NCBI GenBank assembly: GCA_041590075.1
Contig: JBFHUL010000126.1
Location: forward strand, 1 to 6,472
From: PZPK01 sp041590075
GTDB taxonomy: Bacteria > Pseudomonadota > Gammaproteobacteria > Pseudomonadales > Oleiphilaceae
Reading direction: 5' to 3'
DNA length: 6,472 nucleotides
The notes beneath the pieces were generated by a model. It saw only the letters and a program-made list of their open reading frames with translations. It ran no database searches and was not told the DNA's origin. A program made the translations under genes and the position numbers. Position 1 is the stretch's first letter, and each line of letters starts with the position of its first letter. This document shows positions 1 to 5,252 of this stretch, one piece after another.

Positions 1-1634
1 ACAATCGGCAGATCAGCCAGATTAGCTGCGGCTACGCTGCTCGCGTTTGGAACGATCGTATCGCCAGCACCATTGGTCAGCATCAGAGGACGCGCTTCGC
101 GGCCCAGCTCCGGGTGACGGAACATATCGATGTAGTTGATGGAGTCGCCATGATCGAGGGCCTGCTGGATGGCCCCACGCAGCATGATGGCTTCAGCGCC
201 ATTCGCTTCTGACGGTACCAGGTTAGAGAACATAGGTACCCACAGGATGGAGTTCGCCAGAATGCTGGTTACGCCAACGCCGGTCACGTGATAAACACCA
301 CCTTTGATGTCCGGGCTGATTGCACCATAGGTTGAACCAAGTACACCACCGAGTGATGTGCCCTGCATCATGACCTGTGTTGCGTCGATATCGCTGACAC
401 CGTCTGGCTTGTTGCCAGCCCAGCTGCGCCAGGATTTACGACCAACCACATCGATGTCAGCCAGAGTCGTCTGCAGAGCGCGATGCGCTGAAGCAAAGTC
501 GATGGCGTTCTGGTTGATCATACCGACAGGCACGCCGAGTTTATCGGTGCTGACGTTAGAAAGAACGTAACCACCATCCGCTTCGGTACGGTCTCCGTGG
601 TTAGGGAAGCCAATAGCATAAGTGGCGACACCGATTTCGGCGTTCATGCCAGATACGATGGTATCGGTTTCTTTATTGGCGCCCAGCCCGTGAGCGTACA
701 TAGCCACCGGCACTGAGCCCTCGCGTGCCGCGGCTGGCAATGTCAGGCGAAATTCCACCCACTGCTCCATTGGCTCAGCGCTGTAATCAACGTTGCTGGT
801 GCCGTTATTTATACGGTAGTTATAGATAAGTACCTCGCCATCTACCCGGGCAGCGATATCGCGGTCGGTGTAGTTGTATTTCACATCCAGGTTGCGAACC
901 GGGTGCTCACGACTACGGACGTCATCAATGGCGGCCATGACAGGGCCCGTCACTTCATCACGATCACGTACTACAAAGCGGGTCGCATTGCGGACTGACA
1001 GCGGGTTTACACCGTTAGCCGTCAGCGTTGCGACCAGATCCTGAGTGTAAGCACGCTGATTGGCTGAACCAGAAAGTACTTTAGTAATCAGGCCGGCTTC
1101 AGGCGCTTCGAGGTCCAGATCGGTAGTGATGGCGACCAGAATCTCGTGGCCGTATTCCCAGCGTGACTGCGGGTAAACCTCAACAACATGGGCTGTGCCG
1201 TTAACTTTATCCGACTGGGCATAGTCGCTGATCAGGGCACGGACAGAGATTCGCTCACCGGTTGTCAGGTCGATTGCTACAACCGCGTCACCACCATTTT
1301 CTGGCAGAGTGTCTGCGAGGGGCGCGCTGCCAAATTCAAACACGGCCGCACTTGCCGCAGAAAAGCCGCTATCGCCATTGAACAGACCTTCCGGTGAAAA
1401 GCCTTCATCAACAGGAAGCTGTGCAATGATCTCAGGGCGCACCATGGCGTTAGAGACCTGGATGGTTTTACCTGTCGGGCTCATAGCATCGTCCTGCATC
1501 CAGTAGGTCGACGGGAACGGCAGAGCACAGGTAGCTATAGAGGTTGGGTTACAGTTGTCATCGGCATAAGCCGAAGACGCGAATCCTGCTACGGCGACAG
1601 CGAGTGCTGCGCGCAGAGAGAGATTTGATTTCAT
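1..1634 (-). CDS. Secreted alpha/beta-hydrolase, lipase/esterase type (3' end off window)
   Basis: Reading the minus strand from the ATG at 1634-1632, the frame stays open to the window edge, giving at least 544 residues; the C-terminus is missing. Residues 1-24 form a classical Sec signal peptide: K2 and R8, a hydrophobic Ala/Val core, then AYA before D25. There is no lipobox, so a soluble secreted or periplasmic enzyme is expected. The mature N-terminus has C28 and C36 around a segment reading CALPFPSTYWMQDD, which resembles the N-terminal region of bacterial virulence-factor-type lipases (VolA/Pla-1-like). The hydrolase core shows YAHGLG (H315-G316, oxyanion-hole strand), the nucleophile elbow GTSLGG with S427, and GAGDTIVP with D525 as likely acid. 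The catalytic His should lie just outside the window. The ribosome site is weak (GGTGCG about 5 bases upstream), but the signal peptide supports this start. Hydrolase class is well supported; the ester substrate is unknown. Confidence 0.82.
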   Translation of the reverse strand, partial: MKSNLSLRAALAVAVAGFASSAYADDNCNPTSIATCALPFPSTYWMQDDAMSPTGKTIQVSNAMVRPEIIAQLPVDEGFSPEGLFNGDSGFSAASAAVFEFGSAPLADTLPENGGDAVVAIDLTTGERISVRALISDYAQSDKVNGTAHVVEVYPQSRWEYGHEILVAITTDLDLEAPEAGLITKVLSGSANQRAYTQDLVATLTANGVNPLSVRNATRFVVRDRDEVTGPVMAAIDDVRSREHPVRNLDVKYNYTDRDIAARVDGEVLIYNYRINNGTSNVDYSAEPMEQWVEFRLTLPAAAREGSVPVAMYAHGLGANKETDTIVSGMNAEIGVATYAIGFPNHGDRTEADGGYVLSNVSTDKLGVPVGMINQNAIDFASAHRALQTTLADIDVVGRKSWRSWAGNKPDGVSDIDATQVMMQGTSLGGVLGSTYGAISPDIKGGVYHVTGVGVTSILANSILWVPMFSNLVPSEANGAEAIMLRGAIQQALDHGDSINYIDMFRHPELGREARPLMLTNGAGDTIVPNASSVAAANLADLPI

Positions 1635-1837
1635 TTTTTCGCACCGTATTTATTGTTATTCGGGGGTGTTCGGCGAGTTTCACACTTTTATTGCACGCCT
1701 GTCTGCGACTTAACAGGACAGCTTCAGGAGTAAATTGAGCATTCCAGTAATCTTCGTCCGTATTTGACCGGGGCGGCCATAAAGGACAGTGTTGGAGCGG
1801 GCTATATAGGATTTTGGAATGTCAGAATGCGCTTTTG

Positions 1838-1930
1838 ATGCCAAATCCGTTTAAAAAAAATCCTGCAGCACAGGCAAAAGCTGATTCAGGGTCTATATTG
1901 AAAATATCCCAAGGGGTTGAACGTAATTGA
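1838..1930 (+). CDS. Possible 30-residue small protein (weak)
   Basis: An ATG at 1838 opens 30 codons to a TGA at 1928-1930. The peptide begins MPNPFKKNPAAQAK and ends in QGVERN; it is basic and polar, with no membrane segment. It ends 62 bases before the terminator stem at 1993, which would suit a very short mRNA. Against it, no clear Shine-Dalgarno sequence precedes the ATG (only TTTTGG about 20 bases upstream), no promoter is obvious, and a frame of this length arises often by chance. I do not recognise the family. It could equally be non-coding sequence of a small RNA. Confidence 0.15.
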   Translation: MPNPFKKNPAAQAKADSGSILKISQGVERN

Positions 1931-2033
1931 GGTCGTACGACTCCTACGGTAGTTCTTTTTCCTTCGGTACTTCCCCCAAATGATCCGAAGTTGGCCCGAC
2001 AGTTTCCCCCCAATGGCTGTCGGGCCTTTTTTT
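1900..2033 (+). ncRNA. Candidate small RNA with two C-rich-loop hairpins
   Basis: The 3' part contains two consecutive hairpins. The first pairs CTTCGG (1962-1967) with CCGAAG (1985-1990). The second is the terminator stem pairing 1993-2002 with 2017-2026. Their loops carry nearly the same 12-mer: TTCCCCCAAATG (1971-1982) and TTCCCCCCAATG (2004-2015), 11 of 12 bases identical. Upstream lies the palindrome GTCGTACGAC (1932-1941). C-rich unpaired loops are known in base-pairing bacterial sRNAs such as staphylococcal RsaE, where they contact G-rich ribosome sites; that parallel is only an analogy. The terminator is on the plus strand, but the neighbouring hydrolase gene reads away on the minus strand, so it has no evident protein-coding client. 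The 5' end is a guess because no promoter could be assigned. It could instead be the 3' end of a short mRNA. Confidence 0.35.
1993..2033 (+). terminator. Rho-independent terminator
   Basis: A perfect 10-bp inverted repeat GGCCCGACAG / CTGTCGGGCC (1993-2002 and 2017-2026) with a 14-base C-rich loop is followed directly by seven T (2027-2033). This is a textbook intrinsic terminator for plus-strand transcription. It lies 114 bases before the oxidase start, so it ends a transcript that begins within the intergenic region and shields the oxidase gene from it. Confidence 0.8.
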
Positions 2034-2147
2034 GTCTTTTCATCCCCTCTGCAGCAATTTGCGCCGATATGACACATTCGTATTGATTAAAACGTCATCA
2101 GACTTCAGCATGAATTGCTAAAAAACAGTGCCGGAGAAAAATAACAA

Positions 2148-3695
2148 ATGGCAAAGCTCAACAGACGTAAGTTCCTTAAGGGTTCTGCGGCTGCCAGTGT
2201 CGCTGCTGCAGCCTCTGCAACACCAGCCGCTAATGCGGGCTGGTTCCGCAAAACCACTCGCTCACAAACCAAAGCGTTGGTGATTGGCTCGGGCTTTGGT
2301 GGCTCAGTTGCCACATTGCGTCTGGCCGAAGCGGGCATTCAGACCATGCTGCTCGAGCGTGGTAAGCACTGGAAGTACGAAGGGGAAGGCAGCTATCCAA
2401 CGCTGGCCGAAACCGGTTCCACACTGAAAATTAATGACACCGTACTCTGGACTAACCCAAGTTCACTGGTACCGGGTTCCATGGGCATGGTGGAATACTT
2501 TGTCGATTCATCCATCGCCGTGGGCTGTGGTGCCTGCTTAGGTGGCGGCTCCGTCGTGTATGGCGGCGTACTGTTGCAACCGAAGCGTGAAGCCTTCGAA
2601 GATGCCATGCCGTTTCTGTCGTACACAGACATGGATCAGATCTACTATCCGCGAGTGCTCAACCGCATCAGCGGTGGCCCGATTCCGGACGACGTACTGA
2701 ACCACCCGAACTACACCGCCAAGCGCGAATTTATTAAAAGCGCCGAAGACGCAGGTCTCGAGGTTGTGCGTAGTCATGTGAGCTTCGACTGGGATGTCAT
2801 CCGCGAAGAACTGAACGGCACTAAGCCCCAGTATGCTTCCGTTGGTGAATACGTCTTCGGCTGCAACAGCGGCGCAAAAAACACCCTCGACCGTAACTAT
2901 CTGGCCGATGCCGAAGCCACCGGTAACGTCACCATTAATCCTCAGCATCTTGTGACTGATATTCACGCCAACAGCGGCGGCGGTTACCGTGTTACCTGCG
3001 ACATGCTGGATGAAAAAGGCAAAATCACCGGCAAGCACGTGATTGGGTGCGACTACCTCTTTATGGGCGCAGGTTCACTGCACACTACACGTCTGCTGCT
3101 GCGAGCAAAAGAGCGCGGCGATATTCCGGGTCTTAACGATCAGGTCGGCGCTGAGTGGGGCACCAACGGCGACGAACTGATGGGTCGCAACGACATCAAC
3201 ACCTCGACCGCGCCGATTCAAGGTGGGCCGCCGTCGATCGCGGCATTTGATACAGAGAATCCTTACAAACTGACAGGCTATATGCACTCGCCGACATCCG
3301 TTGTAAAAGAGTTCACTCAGTTGCAGATGGGCATGGTGGTGCCGGATCAGAACTCCCGCGTCACATACAACCGTTGGACCGACAAGATCAAACTCAACTG
3401 GGATCGCGACGCCAACGAAAACTCCCACAACGCGCTTGTTCACACCATGGAAAAAATGGTGCAGAGCGGTGGCGGTAAGATCAACGAAGCGGGTTGGTTC
3501 GGCACCTGGCACCCACTTGGTGGTGTCGCTATGGGCAGCGCTTGCGACCTCAGCGGTAAAGTTTACGGCGTAGAAGGTTTGTACGTAGTCGACGGTGCGG
3601 CGATTCCTGGCTCCAGCGGCTCGGCTAACCCAGCCCTGACCATTGCTGCGAATGCTGAGCGCATGATGGAAGAGATTATTCCGCAGATCAGCTGA
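2148..3695 (+). CDS. Tat-exported GMC oxidoreductase, cholesterol oxidase type
   Basis: This 515-residue flavoprotein probably oxidises an alcohol, possibly a sterol, using noncovalent FAD and oxygen or another acceptor. The N-terminus is a twin-arginine signal: NRRKFLKG (residues 5-12), an Ala-rich core, and cleavage near ANA at 28-30. The FAD Rossmann fold follows, with GSGFGG at 47-52 and E70 at the end of the second strand. GACLGGGSVVYGG (128-140) and CNSGAKNTLDRNYL (239-252) match the FAD-contacting segments of bacterial class I cholesterol oxidases. The C-terminal GMC signature has WHPLGG with H455, LYVVDG with D482, and SANPALT with N494; H455 and N494 line up with the catalytic His447/Asn485 of Streptomyces cholesterol oxidase. 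The catalytic Glu361 equivalent could not be placed with certainty. Length fits the family. GGAG lies 11 bases before the ATG. Fold and family are firm; the sterol substrate is inference. Confidence 0.88.
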   Translation: MAKLNRRKFLKGSAAASVAAAASATPAANAGWFRKTTRSQTKALVIGSGFGGSVATLRLAEAGIQTMLLERGKHWKYEGEGSYPTLAETGSTLKINDTVLWTNPSSLVPGSMGMVEYFVDSSIAVGCGACLGGGSVVYGGVLLQPKREAFEDAMPFLSYTDMDQIYYPRVLNRISGGPIPDDVLNHPNYTAKREFIKSAEDAGLEVVRSHVSFDWDVIREELNGTKPQYASVGEYVFGCNSGAKNTLDRNYLADAEATGNVTINPQHLVTDIHANSGGGYRVTCDMLDEKGKITGKHVIGCDYLFMGAGSLHTTRLLLRAKERGDIPGLNDQVGAEWGTNGDELMGRNDINTSTAPIQGGPPSIAAFDTENPYKLTGYMHSPTSVVKEFTQLQMGMVVPDQNSRVTYNRWTDKIKLNWDRDANENSHNALVHTMEKMVQSGGGKINEAGWFGTWHPLGGVAMGSACDLSGKVYGVEGLYVVDGAAIPGSSGSANPALTIAANAERMMEEIIPQIS

Positions 3696-3720
3696 TCTGC
3701 CTCTAAAGTCAGTGCTCACG

Positions 3721-3754
3721 AAGCCGGTCTGCAGTCATTGCGACCGGCTTTTTT
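3721..3754 (+). terminator. Rho-independent terminator of the GMC oxidase gene
   Basis: AAGCCGGTC (3721-3729) pairs perfectly with GACCGGCTT (3742-3750), with a possible inner GCA/TGC extension. The stem runs into six T (3749-3754). It lies 25 bases after the oxidase stop codon and separates that gene from the toxin-antitoxin block. Confidence 0.85.
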
Positions 3755-3755
3755 G

Positions 3756-3790
3756 TGCTCTAATATCTTACTAAGTAGTATAAAAGAGCA
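3756..3790 (+). promoter_or_regulatory. Nested dyad, candidate promoter/operator of the parD-like gene
   Basis: An outer inverted repeat TGCTCT (3756-3761) / AGAGCA (3785-3790) encloses an inner one, TACT (3769-3772) / AGTA (3777-3780), both centred near 3773-3775. A -10-like TATAAA sits at 3779-3784 inside the dyad; no good -35 is visible. ParD-family proteins are ribbon-helix-helix repressors that bind such dyads over their own promoters, so autoregulation is a reasonable inference. Confidence 0.4.
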
Positions 3791-3806
3791 TTGGAGTAAC
3801 CTTTTC

Positions 3807-4073
3807 ATGGCCATGGTCAAAAAGAGCATCACCGTCACCGATCAGCAGGACGCCTGGCTTAAAGCCCAGATCAGCGCCGGGCATTACGGCAACGAAAGCG
3901 AAGTGCTGCGTGAGCTGATTCGTGAGCGTCAGCTCAGAGAGCAGGAAGCACAACGGGAAGTTGAGTGGATTCGGGCGCGCCTTATCGAAGGTGAACGCAG
4001 CGGCTTCACAGATCAGGCACCGGCAGAGATACTGCAGGAAATCAAAAACGGATTAGACCGGGAAGATCGATAG
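3807..4073 (+). CDS. ParD-like ribbon-helix-helix antitoxin, no ParE partner adjacent
   Basis: The 88-residue product matches the ParD antitoxin family. KKSITVTD (5-12) is the DNA-binding beta strand. Helix 1 follows (DQQDAWLKAQISAG, 12-25), then HYGNESEVLRELIRER (26-41), the family's hallmark turn and second helix. The charged C-terminal helix includes ARLIEGERSGF, the region that in ParD proteins binds and neutralises the toxin ParE, a gyrase poison. ATG at 3807 is chosen because GGAG (3793-3796) lies 10 bases upstream; a second ATG at 3813 is possible, and an earlier in-frame ATG at 3738 falls inside the preceding terminator. ParD genes normally overlap or abut parE, but none of the three forward frames of the next 96 bases reads as ParE, and the next gene is yefM. 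It may be an orphan regulator, a relic, or an antidote to a toxin elsewhere. Confidence 0.85.
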   Translation: MAMVKKSITVTDQQDAWLKAQISAGHYGNESEVLRELIRERQLREQEAQREVEWIRARLIEGERSGFTDQAPAEILQEIKNGLDREDR

Positions 4074-4092
4074 GCGAGCAAGCGAATATACC

Positions 4093-4158
4093 TACATGTA
4101 CGATTAATTGCACATGTCGCTCCAGTGAGGCTATACTTGTCCAATAAGTTGTACATGT
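4093..4158 (+). promoter_or_regulatory. Three ACATGT operator-like sites before yefM
   Basis: ACATGT occurs three times in 65 bases: 4094-4099 (within the palindrome TACATGTA), 4112-4117 (overlapping the -35 edge) and 4153-4158 (within TTGTACATGTGA, just after the promoter). The third contains TGTACA, the core known from E. coli yefM operator palindromes. The sites are 18 and 41 bases apart, so they flank and overlap the promoter, as expected for repression by YefM with YoeB as co-repressor. Binding itself is inferred. Confidence 0.6.
4108..4137 (+). promoter_or_regulatory. Sigma-70-type promoter of yefM-yoeB
   Basis: TTGCAC (4108-4113), an 18-base spacer and TATACT (4132-4137) form a good vegetative promoter, with the start of transcription expected near 4144-4146. 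The untranslated leader would be about 25 bases. Its overlap with the ACATGT repeats fits autorepression. It shows that yefM need not depend on transcription from the parD-like gene. Confidence 0.6.
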
Positions 4159-4169
4159 GAGATCGCCTC

Positions 4170-4424
4170 ATGAAAATCATTTCATTTACCGAAGCGCGTA
4201 ATAGCCTTAAAAGTGTTCTGGATAACGTCGTTAACGATGCAGACACTACAGTTATCACTCGTCGTGATGCAGATGATGCCGTTGTGATGTCCCTCGACTA
4301 CTACAACAGCTTGATGGAAACCGTACATCTGTTGCGCTCGCCTGCTAACGCTGAACACCTTAATCGATCAATCGCTCAATATCGGGAAGGTAAAGCTAGC
4401 CCAAGGGAACTAATGGATGACTGA
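4170..4424 (+). CDS. yefM: Antitoxin YefM (Phd/YefM family)
   Basis: The 84-residue protein aligns end to end with E. coli YefM (83 residues). It should bind and neutralise YoeB and repress its own operon. The N-terminal DNA-binding fold begins MKIISFTEARNSL; R10 and R31 occupy the positions of the two arginines reported to contact operator DNA in E. coli YefM. The middle has AVVMSLDYYNSLMET (37-51), and HLLRSPANAEHL (53-64) is the family's signature before the flexible toxin-binding tail (KASPRELMDD). The ribosome site is weak (GTGAG about 8 bases upstream). The gene overlaps yoeB by 8 bases, the usual coupling in this family. It looks intact and functional. Confidence 0.95.
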   Translation: MKIISFTEARNSLKSVLDNVVNDADTTVITRRDADDAVVMSLDYYNSLMETVHLLRSPANAEHLNRSIAQYREGKASPRELMDD

Positions 4425-4680
4425 CCGGTTACTGTCATGGACTGACGAGGCCTGGAGTGATTATCTCTATTGGCAAACCCAGGATAAGAAGACGCTCAAG
4501 CGTATCAATAAATTAATTACTGATGTAATGCGCTCACCCTTTGAAGGAATAGGAAAACCAGAACCCCTTAAAGAAAATTTATCTGGCTTCTGGTCGCGAA
4601 GAATCGACGACACCAATCGTTTGGTGTACGCAGTGGATGATCAAGCGATTACGGTGATTTCGTGCCGGTATCACTATTGA
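4417..4680 (+). CDS. yoeB: Toxin YoeB, ribosome-dependent mRNA endonuclease
   Basis: The 87-residue protein aligns along its length with E. coli YoeB (84 residues), a RelE-fold toxin that cuts mRNA in the ribosomal A site and stops translation. Residues important in E. coli are all present with an offset of three: E49 (E46) in GKPEPLK, K52 (K49), R61-R62 (R58-R59) in GFWSRR, R68 (R65) in NRLVYAV, and H86-Y87 (H83-Y84) in the C-terminal CRYHY. It therefore looks catalytically intact. Translation starts inside the end of yefM (ATGGATGACTGA, 8-base overlap), with AAGGGA (4403-4408) 8 bases before the ATG. This ties toxin synthesis to antitoxin synthesis. Confidence 0.95.
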   Translation: MTDRLLSWTDEAWSDYLYWQTQDKKTLKRINKLITDVMRSPFEGIGKPEPLKENLSGFWSRRIDDTNRLVYAVDDQAITVISCRYHY

Positions 4681-4701
4681 GAAAGTATTTAGGGTCAATA
4701 T

Positions 4702-5226
4702 ATGAAATACGACACTAAAAGGCGTCCACATAATGACCTTGAAAATTTGGTTGATTACCAACTCATACGGATACGCGAAAGATTAGAAAAAGGTGATAAT
4801 GCCGGAATAAACTACGATATGACGGCGTGCCTTTTATCCTTATGCCTTTGGGCTGAATCCCTTATTAACCTAGGTGGCTTCTCAATATTTCGGGAGAAAT
4901 TTAAAGAAAAAGATAGTTACCATAAGAAAGTCCGAAAAGTGCTTCCTAATTTTGATCTGAAGGACTTCGATACATTGAGGGAAATATTGACTGAGTTGCA
5001 GACTGCGAGAAACTCTTTGGCTCACCCGAAACCCAGTAATATTTCAGTCGAAGTGCATGCAGGTACAGACGAGTTCTCTATTTTTGATCAGAAATATCGA
5101 GGCTTACTATCACTCGATTTTCTAGAAAAATCTAATCAAGCCCTCGAAGATTTGTATTTCGCTATGTGCGAGCATCCCGAAGTCAGAGACTTTGGTTTTA
5201 TAGAAACAGCGGTTCAAGTAGATTAG
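4702..5226 (+). CDS. Uncharacterised protein with HEPN-type R-x4-H motif
   Basis: I do not recognise a named family for this 174-residue, mostly helical, soluble protein. QTARNSLAHPKP (100-111) contains R103-N-x3-H108, the R-x4-6-H signature with a polar residue after Arg that marks metal-independent HEPN ribonucleases. An earlier helix, TACLLSLCLWAESLINLGG (41-59), supplies a possible conserved Glu (E52), and LREILTELQ (92-100) leads into the motif, as in HEPN four-helix bundles. There is no signal peptide or membrane segment. AGGG (4691-4694) lies 7 bases before the ATG, and the start is only 21 bases after the yoeB stop with no terminator between, so co-transcription is likely. Base composition differs from the flanks: 4741-4800 has 20 G+C in 60, against 38 in 60 at 3481-3540 in the oxidase gene, suggesting transfer. 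No MNT nucleotidyltransferase partner is present. An RNase toxin or defence effector is plausible but unproven. Confidence 0.7.
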   Translation: MKYDTKRRPHNDLENLVDYQLIRIRERLEKGDNAGINYDMTACLLSLCLWAESLINLGGFSIFREKFKEKDSYHKKVRKVLPNFDLKDFDTLREILTELQTARNSLAHPKPSNISVEVHAGTDEFSIFDQKYRGLLSLDFLEKSNQALEDLYFAMCEHPEVRDFGFIETAVQVD

Positions 5227-5252
5227 AAAAACAGGCGCTTAATGCGCCTGTT
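5227..5252 (-). terminator. Rho-independent terminator of polA, overlapping its stop codon
   Basis: AACAGGCGC / GCGCCTGTT (5230-5238 and 5244-5252) form a perfect 9-bp stem with a 5-base loop. Read on the minus strand it ends in five T (complement of 5227-5231). The upstream arm encodes the last polA residues (EQAH) and the loop includes the TAA stop. On the plus strand no T tract follows, so it should not efficiently end transcripts from the HEPN-like gene. Confidence 0.75.

Larger units (their letters stand above)
1635..2147. other. 513-bp divergent intergenic region
   Basis: This gap separates two divergent genes for exported enzymes and must hold both their promoters. On the minus strand a weak candidate for the hydrolase is TTAAGT, 17 bases, TAAAAG (1687-1715). 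On the plus strand no convincing -35/-10 pair was found for the oxidase gene, although GGAG at 2133-2136 is a plausible ribosome site. The middle of the gap (about 1838-2033) holds a short reading frame, a 10-bp perfect palindrome GTCGTACGAC (1932-1941), and two hairpins ending in a T tract. These are listed separately. Nothing else was recognised. Confidence 0.7.

Noticed and set aside
1545..1557. Possible lipoprotein signal around C28 of the hydrolase
   Set aside because: The residues before the Cys are A-D-D-N, not a lipobox; AYA/DDN is a normal signal peptidase I site.
1698..1720. CCTGT/ACAGG inverted repeat in the hydrolase promoter region
   Set aside because: Only five paired bases across a long loop; it could be an operator but is too short to separate from chance.
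2538..3038. 166-codon open frame on the minus strand
   Set aside because: It lies wholly inside the GMC oxidase gene, whose product shows clear family motifs across the same bases; the minus frame shows no recognisable domain.
3075..3719. 214-codon open frame on the minus strand
   Set aside because: It is antisense to the conserved C-terminal half of the oxidase, including WHPLGG and SANPALT. Long antisense frames are common in GC-rich genes and nothing supports this one.
3738..3806. Earlier in-frame ATG (3738) for the parD-like gene
   Set aside because: It falls in the loop of the oxidase terminator, lacks a ribosome site, and would add 23 residues not found in ParD proteins. ATG 3807 has GGAG 10 bases upstream.
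4074..4169. ParE remnant after the parD-like gene
   Set aside because: None of the three forward frames matches the ParE N-terminus, and the stretch is accounted for by the yefM promoter and operators.
4074..4701. Integron attC sites around the toxin-antitoxin cassettes
   Set aside because: Such genes often sit in integron arrays, but no RYYYAAC/GTTRRRY pair with the needed imperfect palindrome was seen at the gene junctions.
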